Source of the DNA: Muribaculaceae bacterium Isolate-037 (Harlan)
GTDB taxonomy: Bacteria > Bacteroidota > Bacteroidia > Bacteroidales > Muribaculaceae
Direction: 5' to 3'
NCBI GenBank assembly: GCA_003762615.1
Contig: RIAZ01000035.1
Location: forward strand, 1 to 45,769
DNA: 45,769 nucleotides
The translations under genes and the position numbers were made by a program. Below the pieces are notes generated by a model. The model was given only the letters and a program-made list of their open reading frames with translations, was not told the DNA's origin and searched no databases. Below, piece after piece: positions 1 through 8,265 of the stretch; the stretch's first letter is position 1; every line of letters starts with the position of its first letter.

Positions 1-2
1 AA

Positions 3-380
3 GGACACCGTATAGATGAGGAGATAGCGCAAGACCTCATGAAACGCGGACTAATCGAAGGTGAGGCCCCCAACTATACTATCTCCCTCGGAGTGGCGAA
101 AGCCTCCAAGCAGCTCCCCAGCTACACCAAAGCCAAGGGCTTGGACAAATCAAGACTTAAACAAATGATTCTTCAGTTACTGCAAAATGCTGGAGAAGAT
201 GGCGCACGACGTGAAACAATATTTGAATACCTCAAGGAAGTATTGCCCTCAAGTAAGACTCAAGAACAGCAGCTTCGCTATTTGGGCCGACTTCTTGTTG
301 AAATGAATGACGAAGGAACAATTGAAAGAAACGGTTTGAAATGGCAGATTGATGAGGCATCCGACCGAAAGGACTCCTAA
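3..380 (+). CDS. 3' end of an AlbA_2/RecG-like ATP-binding transcriptional regulator (partial)
   Basis: The reading frame is open to the left edge of the window, so this is the C-terminal part of a longer gene; the ATG at 39 is internal, with DEEIAQDL and similar residues encoded upstream of it. The visible part reads as the C-terminal winged-helix region of the RecG-like/AlbA_2 putative DNA-binding proteins: a GLIEG segment, a serine/alanine strand with SYTKAKGLDK, then a helical domain ending in RLLVEMNDEGTIERNG. Such proteins combine an N-terminal nucleic-acid-binding domain, a GHKL-like ATPase and C-terminal winged helices, and usually act as regulators. The last codons (ASDRKDS) lie inside a tandem repeat that continues past the stop. 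Confidence 0.55.
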   Translation, partial: GHRIDEEIAQDLMKRGLIEGEAPNYTISLGVAKASKQLPSYTKAKGLDKSRLKQMILQLLQNAGEDGARRETIFEYLKEVLPSSKTQEQQLRYLGRLLVEMNDEGTIERNGLKWQIDEASDRKDS

Positions 381-464
381 TCCGACCGTTTTTTAAGGCA
401 TCCGACCGAAAAGGCGCCTAATCCGACCGTTTTTAAGGCATCCGACCGATTTTTCGGTCGGATG
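356..464. repeat. Tandem repeat of about 40 bp, 2.7 copies, spanning a stop codon
   Basis: Three consecutive units begin at 356, 397 and 437, each starting GGCATCCGACCGA. The first two continue through CCTAATCCGACCGTTTTT to TTAA, and the third is cut short. The first unit contains the stop codon of the upstream gene. The second carries one extra A, which would change the reading frame. The repeated CCGACCG cores make several short direct repeats. Confidence 0.85.
439..464 (+). terminator. Perfect 11-bp hairpin at the end of the repeat array
   Basis: CATCCGACCGA (439-449) and TCGGTCGGATG (454-464) are exact reverse complements around a TTTT loop. It lies about 60 bp after the stop of the partial gene and could end its transcript. 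No U-tract follows directly, so a terminator role is only likely. Confidence 0.5.
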
Positions 465-647
465 ACTCTTGTCAGCTCGCAAGATTATCGCTAATTTTGC
501 AGACGAAAGCAGCAAGCCCGGTGTGGCTTGGAAATGGAGGCTGTGACAGCCTCGAACAACAAGAAAAGACGGTTCCGCCAAGTCAATGACTTACCAAAAT
601 CAGGCATGAACCATTTAAACTGCAACTCCTTAATAAACGCATAGTTG

Positions 648-716
648 CCAACACTGCATCGTACCATGCAGGAGCAAGAACCTACCAAACGAGAACTCGA
701 TAAACTGTATGGCTGA
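648..716 (+). pseudogene. Relic of a toxin gene (C-terminal fragment)
   Basis: Read from 648, the frame gives PTLHRTMQEQEPTKREL then DKLYG and a stop at 714-716. The stretch from TM to DKL closely matches the segment TMQEREHTNRELDKL of the intact toxin-like gene at 41008-41556, at both protein and DNA level. The intact gene continues about 24 residues further (NSCKNYL...), while this copy stops, and nothing convincing matches upstream. It is a short fossil of a second toxin-antitoxin locus. Confidence 0.65.
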
Positions 717-846
717 TTAAAGCGAATGAAATTAGTAGCACAACTATTTGAAAAACATTTTTTATGTACAAGAATCTTTTTTATCTCGACAAAATGTAGG
801 TGTTTAATCAGTCTGTCTAACCGACAGACATCAACTCTTACATTTT

Positions 847-1077
847 ATGAGCAGAAGCAAAAGAAAAACTCCCATGAGCACATTCGCCACTTCTCAAAAA
901 GACGACAAGCGAATGGTCAATCGCATCTTTCGTCACAAATCCAAACAAGCTATCAATACTGGCCATGAACCTCCACATAGGCTACGAGAGGTAAGTGACG
1001 TATATTGCTTTGCTGGTGATGGCAAAACTTACTGGAGCTTTGATTGGAAAGATATCGAAAAAATTATGCGAAAGTAA
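847..1077 (+). CDS. Small basic conserved hypothetical protein (76 aa)
   Basis: A 76-residue protein beginning MSRSKRKTPMSTFA and ending in GDGKTYWSFDWKDIEKIMRK. It resembles a family of small, basic, uncharacterised bacterial proteins that start MSRSR/K-K and contain a central R-R-x-x-R/K cluster, an LREVS segment and a GDGK motif. No enzymatic motif, signal peptide or membrane segment is visible; the basic charge could mean nucleic-acid or ribosome contact, which is speculation. No clear promoter is seen. The gene ends just before a strong bidirectional terminator. Confidence 0.6.
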   Translation: MSRSKRKTPMSTFATSQKDDKRMVNRIFRHKSKQAINTGHEPPHRLREVSDVYCFAGDGKTYWSFDWKDIEKIMRK

Positions 1078-1080
1078 AAA

Positions 1081-1111
1081 GAGGCGGAAATCAACAATTG
1101 GTCTCCGCCTC
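1081..1111. terminator. Bidirectional rho-independent terminator
   Basis: GAGGCGGA (1081-1088) pairs with TCCGCCTC (1104-1111). A run of T follows on the plus strand, and a run of A precedes it, which is U on the minus-strand transcript. It serves the small gene ending at 1077 and the convergent two-gene unit ending at 1159. Confidence 0.85.
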
Positions 1112-1158
1112 TTTTTTAATATGTTATCCTCATATCAAAAAATGTTCCGGAAATAATC

Positions 1159-3141
1159 TCACTTATACGTAATCTCACTCCAATGCTTGCTGAAGGCTAT
1201 CTCTGCTGCATCATCAAGGTATTCGAGTAGGAATTTGAATGGGAATGGATACGTCATAAGTTCATTCCATCTGCCAAAACCAAACTTCAGCATGTCGGCT
1301 ATCTCCATTATCTGATTCTCTATCTGCTCCGGATGCTCCTTGTGCAAAACAAATATACGTCTCGCCCTCGGCATTTTATCCATCTTATGACTCTTATCCA
1401 ATTGGATACTGTCATTATTTATTCCCGCAATGTAGGAATATGAAGCATTCGGCTCGCCATCCAATCCTTCCGTATGCCACAAATGGAAACCTACATAACC
1501 TCTCAAATATTTACGGGCGACTCTCTTTCTTTTAAAAAAAGCTAATGGATTCTCCCCTTTTGCAATCTCAACATATCCATCGTCAATAAGCGATACGTCA
1601 AGCATGGGGATTTCATCTGTGTCAATAATTAGAAAAACGTTTCCATTTTTCTTCATTGCCATATAATCACGGGCTCCCCTTATCTTTTCAAAGTTTGCAT
1701 AATGCAACTTCTCATTGACAAAACTTTCGAAGTCACATAGGATATCCGATTCTGAGGATTCAGGGAATCCAAAGTCTTTGATATTAATGACATTATCTTT
1801 GGCTATTGATAAAGATGCCCCAATCACGTTTCCTCGGTTTATCTTATATCTGATAAATTCCCATTCCTTTAGTAAATCACCCAACTTAGGTGGCAGACTC
1901 CGATTAATCAAGCAATCCTTAACCATCAATTCAATCAAGATTCTTCTGGCTTCTGCCTTGCTAATCTTATTTGCCATTCCCTTATCGAATACCTTATGCT
2001 GCAAGGCTGTTGCATTGTGAGCCTTACGGTAGTGTGACTGCGTATAATGAGTCATATCTATCTGTTCGCCTATCGGTTCAACAAGTTTTATCAGCATATC
2101 ATCATTTACGCGTTTCTTCGGGAATCGAAGTATATCTCCGACAACCTGAATAAACTCATTTTGCATCTCAACAATAAGTTCGCCGGATTCCTTAGTGCCA
2201 AAAGGATCTTCAAAGGATATATTTTTACCATCAAAATACTCTTTAAGCGAAGCCAACATATCTTTCTCCGGTTTATATTGATCAAAGTGCATTAAATCAA
2301 AATTCTCAAAATCAATCTCCAAAACGCCCCTATACTTATCATTTACAGATTCCACCACCTGCGATAGCGCAAATAGTTTCCCATGTATATAGTCTTCCGG
2401 TTTGTATGGCCAATACGGAACGATATTACGCTTGTCGGGTAGTATCTTTTTCTTAATATATAGATCTTCTATATTTAAGTCGCTATCCTTTAGATTCCTT
2501 ATAACAATCGGTTTTACCGATAATCCCGACCACCATTGTCCATAAATATCTTTACTGACCTGAAACACACAGTTTCCATATTTACGCAATTGACCAATGT
2601 TTTTGGGGTTGGAAAATGTTGCCGTCTTTGCAGTAAGATTCATATACTCGTTTACTTCAATCTTTAGGCATACTAATTCTTTCCTTGATTTTGATACCAG
2701 AAAATTCCTGTCATCACATAGCAGAAGGCTTCCATCATTATACATCATCTTGCCATTCCTAACCTTTCCCAATGAATTGATCGCAAGGGATGCAATGATT
2801 CTCTTCCTTAGGCTATCGTCATAATCAGAAAGGTCATCTTCTTTGAAACGGATTTTATCATAGATTCTCAAGCTATTCTTAACCTCCATCACTCTCCCCT
2901 TCTCTACAAGAATAAAGAATCTGACGGCAGGATAGCGAAGATCATCCCATCTTGCCCTTATTCCCGTAACAGACAAGCAAACTACATCTGCCAATTGCTC
3001 ATACGCCAAATTCTTAAATTCCTTATTAAGACTGTAATATGAGATTATAGAGTAGCTGGAGAAAAATCTCTCCATATTTACCTCCACTCTTATCCTATTA
3101 GTTGTAAGAGGATAATCATTTATACTATTTACTTCTACCAT
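1159..3141 (-). CDS. Putative pPIWI_RE-like protein, partner of helicase-nuclease (660 aa)
   Basis: A 660-residue soluble protein with no signal peptide or membrane segment. Residues about 150-280 hold alternating strands (LVCLKIEVNEYMNLTAKTATF; GKLFALSQVVESVNDKY). Residues 390-415 form a helix with EARRILIELMVKDCL. The C-terminus runs SYSYIAGINND (567-577), PRARRIFVLHKEHPE (591-605), a helix, GRW (623-625) and TYPFPFKFLLEYLDDAAE (630-647). As I recall the pPIWI_RE family (prokaryotic PIWI proteins with invariant R and E), this tail matches its order: YYS/K segment, P-x-E-I-like strand, helix, then PLPLHLA-x-x-EY. Those proteins are found with DinG-type helicases and REase nucleases, as here. 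The gene starts 3 bp after the helicase stop, so the two are co-transcribed. The protein is shorter than typical members, and the assignment is inference. Confidence 0.45.
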   Translation of the reverse strand: MVEVNSINDYPLTTNRIRVEVNMERFFSSYSIISYYSLNKEFKNLAYEQLADVVCLSVTGIRARWDDLRYPAVRFFILVEKGRVMEVKNSLRIYDKIRFKEDDLSDYDDSLRKRIIASLAINSLGKVRNGKMMYNDGSLLLCDDRNFLVSKSRKELVCLKIEVNEYMNLTAKTATFSNPKNIGQLRKYGNCVFQVSKDIYGQWWSGLSVKPIVIRNLKDSDLNIEDLYIKKKILPDKRNIVPYWPYKPEDYIHGKLFALSQVVESVNDKYRGVLEIDFENFDLMHFDQYKPEKDMLASLKEYFDGKNISFEDPFGTKESGELIVEMQNEFIQVVGDILRFPKKRVNDDMLIKLVEPIGEQIDMTHYTQSHYRKAHNATALQHKVFDKGMANKISKAEARRILIELMVKDCLINRSLPPKLGDLLKEWEFIRYKINRGNVIGASLSIAKDNVINIKDFGFPESSESDILCDFESFVNEKLHYANFEKIRGARDYMAMKKNGNVFLIIDTDEIPMLDVSLIDDGYVEIAKGENPLAFFKRKRVARKYLRGYVGFHLWHTEGLDGEPNASYSYIAGINNDSIQLDKSHKMDKMPRARRIFVLHKEHPEQIENQIMEIADMLKFGFGRWNELMTYPFPFKFLLEYLDDAAEIAFSKHWSEITYK

Positions 3142-3144
3142 ATC

Positions 3145-6100
3145 TTAACCATTAATTAATTGTCTTATTCTCTCAATTGCACTTTGTATGACTACGCCAT
3201 CTTCTGTAATCAGACCTCCAATCTCACGTATACCATCCATCGTTTCCATCCGCATATCCAACAGATTTACAAAAATAATCTCACAATCCAGACTCTTTCT
3301 TTTCTCCGCACGTTTTTGGGCAGTCGGCATATCTCCGGGACGATCATAATGTGGGATATCAGGATTCCAGTTTTTAACATCAAAGGCAATTTTATTAGTT
3401 CCGTCAGCATTCTTGATGACAAAATCTCCCACTTCATAAACTTTACCCTTGAGGTGAACCAAGTCTTTCTCCGTACAATCGGTATAATGCAAGACAAGGG
3501 CCTTAAACGCTTCCTCTCCTATCTCTCCAGCATAATCATACGCCAAAATATTAGGATGGAGAATCAATCCCTCACTTTTCCATTCGGTGGCATATCCGTT
3601 TGAAATAAAATATTCCCGGATCACATTGTTTTTCATTAGCACGTCTAATCTGACTGTTGATGGAGACATCGGATATACATTGCCTTTATTTATGGGACAT
3701 ATTCTCTTGCCATCCATCCCATATATAAATTCATTGGATCCGTTTTGTATCCAATCGCCATAACATTTGGTTCTGAACGTCAGTCTCTTCTCCTCCTCTG
3801 TGAGGTCATCCAACGATGATATTACCGGTTTGCTTATTATCAACTTCTTATAACTTTGAATCATCATTTGACTTGCCATTACATTATAAGAAATATCTTC
3901 CTCCTCCTCATCATCAGAGTCATTATCATTGTACGGATGGGGAGTATATTTTAATGCAATTTCCCGAATCCTATCCAATTGACCTTGCACATAATTTGCA
4001 TTATTACAGCGAATCACTTCATCCGGATTATCTGATTTTTCCCTCTCATAAGAATGAGTCAGCACATATTGCACCAGCTCCTTAAATTCCTTTGTAAGGG
4101 ATTTGTCTAAAACTGACTTGTCAAAGAATGGAGTCATTGACCTATCATACAATATATATGTAGTATGTGGCTTATTTCTCGTCCTGCACAACCGCCCTAT
4201 CGCTTGTTCTACAACAGTCTGCACCCAAGCGGACTTATCCCTGGTTATTCCAGGATTATTCTTTTCGCCAAAATAAAATTTATTTGACAAAGCGTTTCCC
4301 ATCCAACTTGCGACATCCTCTTTTGAAAGGCAACCACGTTCGTACAACATCATTAATACCAGCATAGCATTATACAGACTTCTTTCATAAGTCTGTTCAT
4401 TGCCATCCTCGTTTATCATCATATATCCGGCAGGGGCTTGCAGATAAACCGCATCCCAATCCTTTTTAAGTTTTTCATCTGACGAATCCCAATTATCTCC
4501 GGCAATATAATCCAATCCGTAGGGGATGCTATATTGCAAATTGGCACCTGCCTTGAAACTTCCATAAGCTGAAACAAGCATTATCTTTGCCTCATTGTCT
4601 TCACCCAATTCTTTCAGGATAGATGTCTCGACCTCTTCCCAATCCTTTGAGATACGGATATGCTTGTTTTCCCAATCCGATGGAATCTCAATATCCAATT
4701 CGGGATAATCCTTGTATGAACCATCTATCATACAGCATATAACGTTAATCTGATTGCGGTCTTTATCTCCTGTCCTGTTCTGAAAATAAAGCATACTATG
4801 TATATCGTCATGAGTATAAAACCAATGATATGCCTCTATAAACTGAAACAGACGATAAATCTGAAAGGATACATCTTTTGCAGACTGATCCGGCTGTAAA
4901 TTCCTACTAAGATCCCGAATGGTGATGCGGAACCATTTCTCAATCAGACCCTCTTCCTGTGCCTCTTTTGAAAACATTTTCTTATATTTCTCAGGAATCT
5001 CATATCTATTGGGATCATTTTTTGGATATTGAAATTTTTCCAAAGGAACAATTTCCACTTTATGTCCGGAAGGATAGGTCTGTGACACCAATTTGTCGAA
5101 AGTATGTTTTTCATCAATCAACAAATTATGCACCTTGTTTCCAAGTATCTGTTTCAAATACTTTATATCATAGTTGCTTACAACCGATCTTCCTGATGCA
5201 GTCGCAGAACATAACACAACTGACGCCCCCGATGAATTTGCAAGATTGACAATGATTTTCTCTGGAGTTGTGGTTATCTCTCTGCATGAAAGTCTGACCC
5301 TATGCAGATTATCACGTTCGTCAACCTCTTCCTGAAAAAATTGAACACCTTGTGAATATACCGAGAAGTCAGGCAGTTTGATATCACCCTTACTACCCTT
5401 TATGCTAATATTTTTTCTATTCGTCATGAACTCATACATCTGCTGTTCGAATTGGTACTCAGACGTAGTTTCAAATCTGGAGAACAGTGTATGTATCTCC
5501 CGTTCAAGGGTAGGATAACTGAGATACTGATTTTGCGTAGCCGTATTATTTGCCACAGCCTTTATCTCTTCTTCAAAAGTTTTACGGCTGTTTCCTAATG
5601 CCTTTGTTATCACATTGCGAAACTGAGATTTTATTGCTGTAGTATTTCCCGATACCAACGAAAGGAATCTATCCATTGTCACAACAACTACATATTTTGA
5701 TTTTAGCTTTTCATCATCATCAGTATGCACAAGACGGAAATGCCTGTCTCCTCTCTTATAGCAAATGAATGAACGTATCTTATCACCTTTATCTCCTTTT
5801 TGTGAAACATTCAGTCTAAAGATCGGTCCGGAGAAAAACACACCTCTTCTATAATTATCAAGGCTTGAAACATCTTCAAGGAATATATTCTTATAAGGCT
5901 TTATATCTTTAAAAATTTGTTTCCAATTTGTCTGCGTGATTACCTGCGCTCTATCAATACATTTCTCCAACAATGCGCCATAATATTCATTAGAAATATG
6001 CTCAGGAATATCGATAAGATTCTTATATTGCAGATAACCATTATAGCCTTTTGCAAACCGTTTGTAATCACCGGTACTTTGGATAGCTTGATCAATAATA

Positions 6101-6924
6101 GCATTCCGCATACATACGGCAGCCTGATCAGATTCATCAAATAAAATCAATGTCTTTTTCTTTTCAACAAAATTTGCCAACTGAACCTTTTCCGTCAAAA
6201 TCGGATCAATTCCATACATTGCTTTGTGCACAGTCATGACAAGCACCCTCTTACTCTTGTAATCCACCTGTGGAAACACATCCTTCAGGGCAGGGAATTT
6301 TTTTAATATAACTTCCACCGACACTTTTCTACCAGATCGAGTATTCTCCAGATATTTCTTATAGGTATCGAAAAACGTTCTGACAGCTCTACGCAAATTC
6401 GATTCACTCTCATTTATCTGTCCTTGAAGATATTCATTCCTACCATTTGGCTCAATTGTAGTCAAAAGTCCGGAAAGTCCATTAAAAATCTTTTTAACTA
6501 AATTGTAATTATACTTGAGTTGATTGACATTATAGTTGCCTTTCTTCAATTCTCTTATTCTACATGACATCTGATCAAGCAACTCTTTGAAACTTCCACT
6601 CCTTACAGCTTTAGCTATCACTTCGGGATTATTCTCAATGACAAGTTTATCCGTCGGCTTAATAAGACTATTAACCGAATTTATAAATCGGTCAATTTCT
6701 CGGTTCATGCCCTCCACAAGTTTATTTTGGACACAAAGAATGACAATACGGTCAAAATAATCCGGATAGTACTCACAAGTGAGTTTTCCTATCGTGTAGG
6801 ATTTCCCACCACCGGTTGCAATATCGCAAATATGCACACCTGATGCAATATACGTTTTGAATATATTCTCAACGTGTTCACCAAGTAATTCCTTATGGCT
6901 TCTGTTTCCTATTGAGTTTTCCAT
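3145..6924 (-). CDS. DinG/XPD-like superfamily 2 helicase with C-terminal PD-(D/E)XK-like nuclease domain (1259 aa)
   Basis: Helicase motifs are visible in order: Walker A ATGGGKS (36-42), motif II ILFDESD (260-266, in place of DEAH), motif III CSATASG (572-578), motif V SAYGSFKAGANLQ (785-797) and motif VI QAIGRLCRT (907-915). The motif V and VI spellings are those of DinG/XPD-type enzymes; the inserts between motifs I and II are long. An acidic linker (1002-1010) precedes the C-terminal domain. That domain shows GEEAFKAL (1136-1143), VGDFVI (1165-1170) and IAFDVKNW (1179-1186), which fits E...D...(D/E)XK with E1137/E1138, D1167, D1182 and K1184. The expected activity is ATP-driven unwinding or remodelling of nucleic acid coupled to cleavage. 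It is the first gene of the two-gene unit, and the A/T-richness against its neighbours suggests transfer. The helicase call is firm; the nuclease call is likely. Confidence 0.8.
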   Translation of the reverse strand: MENSIGNRSHKELLGEHVENIFKTYIASGVHICDIATGGGKSYTIGKLTCEYYPDYFDRIVILCVQNKLVEGMNREIDRFINSVNSLIKPTDKLVIENNPEVIAKAVRSGSFKELLDQMSCRIRELKKGNYNVNQLKYNYNLVKKIFNGLSGLLTTIEPNGRNEYLQGQINESESNLRRAVRTFFDTYKKYLENTRSGRKVSVEVILKKFPALKDVFPQVDYKSKRVLVMTVHKAMYGIDPILTEKVQLANFVEKKKTLILFDESDQAAVCMRNAIIDQAIQSTGDYKRFAKGYNGYLQYKNLIDIPEHISNEYYGALLEKCIDRAQVITQTNWKQIFKDIKPYKNIFLEDVSSLDNYRRGVFFSGPIFRLNVSQKGDKGDKIRSFICYKRGDRHFRLVHTDDDEKLKSKYVVVVTMDRFLSLVSGNTTAIKSQFRNVITKALGNSRKTFEEEIKAVANNTATQNQYLSYPTLEREIHTLFSRFETTSEYQFEQQMYEFMTNRKNISIKGSKGDIKLPDFSVYSQGVQFFQEEVDERDNLHRVRLSCREITTTPEKIIVNLANSSGASVVLCSATASGRSVVSNYDIKYLKQILGNKVHNLLIDEKHTFDKLVSQTYPSGHKVEIVPLEKFQYPKNDPNRYEIPEKYKKMFSKEAQEEGLIEKWFRITIRDLSRNLQPDQSAKDVSFQIYRLFQFIEAYHWFYTHDDIHSMLYFQNRTGDKDRNQINVICCMIDGSYKDYPELDIEIPSDWENKHIRISKDWEEVETSILKELGEDNEAKIMLVSAYGSFKAGANLQYSIPYGLDYIAGDNWDSSDEKLKKDWDAVYLQAPAGYMMINEDGNEQTYERSLYNAMLVLMMLYERGCLSKEDVASWMGNALSNKFYFGEKNNPGITRDKSAWVQTVVEQAIGRLCRTRNKPHTTYILYDRSMTPFFDKSVLDKSLTKEFKELVQYVLTHSYEREKSDNPDEVIRCNNANYVQGQLDRIREIALKYTPHPYNDNDSDDEEEEDISYNVMASQMMIQSYKKLIISKPVISSLDDLTEEEKRLTFRTKCYGDWIQNGSNEFIYGMDGKRICPINKGNVYPMSPSTVRLDVLMKNNVIREYFISNGYATEWKSEGLILHPNILAYDYAGEIGEEAFKALVLHYTDCTEKDLVHLKGKVYEVGDFVIKNADGTNKIAFDVKNWNPDIPHYDRPGDMPTAQKRAEKRKSLDCEIIFVNLLDMRMETMDGIREIGGLITEDGVVIQSAIERIRQLING

Positions 6925-7261
6925 ATTTATTTCTTATAAATTTAGACAACTTCACTATGACTAATCAATTGGATTTCGTTATTTCTATAGAACGCTCCAA
7001 TTAATATTCATACTATAAAGTTATATATATTTCCTCTAATTTTGAAAATAATTTATTGAAATAATTTCATCCACGATATTCTATTTATATATAAATTATT
7101 ATACATCAATAAATTATGCAACATCAAATTTATCTTGATTAATCGGGATTTTATTTCAATCATAAGAGAACAATCAATAAAATACAATATTTACGTAGAC
7201 ATCACTACTATTCAAGAATTTCCTTATCAGAATGGATTGTGTCAGATATTATGAATAAAGA
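6925..7261. other. A/T-rich gene-free region upstream of the helicase gene
   Basis: No convincing gene is seen. On the minus strand a TAAATTTG element (7125-7132) fits the Bacteroides -7 box, but no good TTTG -33 partner follows at 19-21 bp and it lies about 200 bp from the helicase start. The helicase promoter must lie here, but I cannot place it securely. Confidence 0.4.
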
Positions 7262-7291
7262 AAGACCGACCACTTTGAAGTAGCCGATCTT
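7262..7291 (-). terminator. Terminator of the GLPGLI operon
   Basis: On the minus strand the RNA reads AAGAUCGGCUAC, a short loop, then GUGGUCGGUCUU, pairing with three G-U wobbles, followed by UUUCUUUAUU. The stem is much better in this strand's RNA than in the opposite one, which has mismatches where the wobbles sit. It lies 84 bp past the stop of the last GLPGLI gene. Confidence 0.7.
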
Positions 7292-7325
7292 AAATATTTC
7301 GCACAATAACGGATTTATTGACTGA

Positions 7326-7382
7326 TTAGAATTTATATGCAGCTCCTATGAAACCGGAGTGCGTAATGTATTTTTCATTCAT
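7326..7382 (-). pseudogene. C-terminal relic of the small barrel protein encoded at 12777-13472
   Basis: The minus strand encodes NEKYITHSGFIGAAYKF and a stop at 7326. The intact protein at 12777-13472 ends DKYITHSGFIGGAYKF and a stop. The DNA is also alike, including GATTAGAATTTATATGC around both stops. The relic begins exactly where the GLPGLI gene ends (DYHE, stop), so it is the tail of a deleted second copy. Confidence 0.8.
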
Positions 7383-8265
7383 GATAATCGGTTTCTAAAA
7401 AATCCACTTCATAGTCTTTGTCGTCATCCGTATAGTCTTGTTTTATCTCTATTTTTTCACCGCTTGGAGTGTTGCTTATTAAAGCGTTAACCATAGGAGT
7501 GCCGTTTGTGAGATAATTACGCATACCTCGCAACATATCCTTACGCTTCATCTTGTCATATTTTTTCCGACTATAAACCGGAGGAATCGGTTGATCACAG
7601 ATTTCAATACCCTCGGCAATGAATTGGTGTTGTCCACTGTTTTCGCTTGCTTCAAGAATTAACCCGGGAAGTCCGCAAAGTTTCCACGGTCCATCCTGGA
7701 TTGGAATATCCGGAGTAAACCACACTGTCCAATGCCTTCCATGATAATCGGTTTCAGCCATGACACATTCGTAGTTTAGGATTGTCTTGGTGGAATAGCC
7801 AATTTCCCATTCCATTTCAGCAAACGGTGCGGAATAATATCCATATTCAAGCATCCCTGCCACGTCATAGACTGTGACATCGGATGTAGCGGAAGATTTA
7901 ATCACATATAAACTCCCGTTACTTGTCGGATAAGCATTATGGTCTCCGGTCGCAATTGCCTTTTTAACTCCCTCATCCATAAGTTTGTTGTAAATCCGTT
8001 CCCCAGACGGGGTGGATTTAAGCGAGTCTATATATTCGGTGCACGGACTGAAAAATTTTGAATAATCGTTGTTGGCAAGAAGCACCATCTGATATTTATC
8101 ATCATAGGCTTTGGCATCGATTTTCAACCGCTTGTGCGGATATGTATAAGTCACACGTATCTCAGCACGTGGATAATCCTTCTTCTTAGCCGATGCAGGA
8201 AAGAGAGTGGCAAGTAGAAATATGGATACTATAAGTCCAGTTTTCATCTGTATGTTGCTTTTCAT
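7375..8265 (-). CDS. GLPGLI family protein (296 aa)
   Basis: An exported protein: signal peptide MKSNIQMKTGLIVSIFLLAT... with likely cleavage after ASA (about residue 26). The family signature is clear: GYSTKTILNYECVMAETDYHGRHWTVWFTPDIP followed by GPWKLCGLPGLILEASE at about residue 200. GLPGLI proteins are periplasmic or outer-membrane-associated proteins of Bacteroidota, of unknown function, often encoded beside CarboxypepD_reg receptors, as here. The start overlaps the receptor stop by 4 bp (ATGA), so the two are translationally coupled. It is the last gene of the operon, with a terminator downstream. It resembles the two GLPGLI proteins at 10838 and 11698, so local duplication is likely. 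Confidence 0.9.
   Translation of the reverse strand: MKSNIQMKTGLIVSIFLLATLFPASAKKKDYPRAEIRVTYTYPHKRLKIDAKAYDDKYQMVLLANNDYSKFFSPCTEYIDSLKSTPSGERIYNKLMDEGVKKAIATGDHNAYPTSNGSLYVIKSSATSDVTVYDVAGMLEYGYYSAPFAEMEWEIGYSTKTILNYECVMAETDYHGRHWTVWFTPDIPIQDGPWKLCGLPGLILEASENSGQHQFIAEGIEICDQPIPPVYSRKKYDKMKRKDMLRGMRNYLTNGTPMVNALISNTPSGEKIEIKQDYTDDDKDYEVDFLETDYHE

Noticed and set aside
356..464. CRISPR array
   Set aside because: The units are contiguous with no unique spacers, and no cas genes are present.
491..688. Minus-strand frames at 393-581 and 491-688
   Set aside because: Both lie over the repeat and relic region, have no family features, and the second covers the opposite strand of the toxin relic; they look like chance frames.
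726..968. Plus-strand frame of 80 codons
   Set aside because: It overlaps the small gene at 847-1077 in another frame, is of low complexity, and has no family resemblance; the 847 frame is preferred.
1159..6924. Hachiman, or a type I or III restriction system, for the helicase pair
   Set aside because: No DUF1837 (HamA), no methyltransferase and no specificity subunit are visible, and the helicase motifs V and VI look DinG-like.
7125..7132. Promoter of the helicase gene (TAAATTTG on the minus strand)
   Set aside because: There is no -33 partner and the box is about 200 bp from the start in A/T-rich sequence, so it is not reported as a separate feature.
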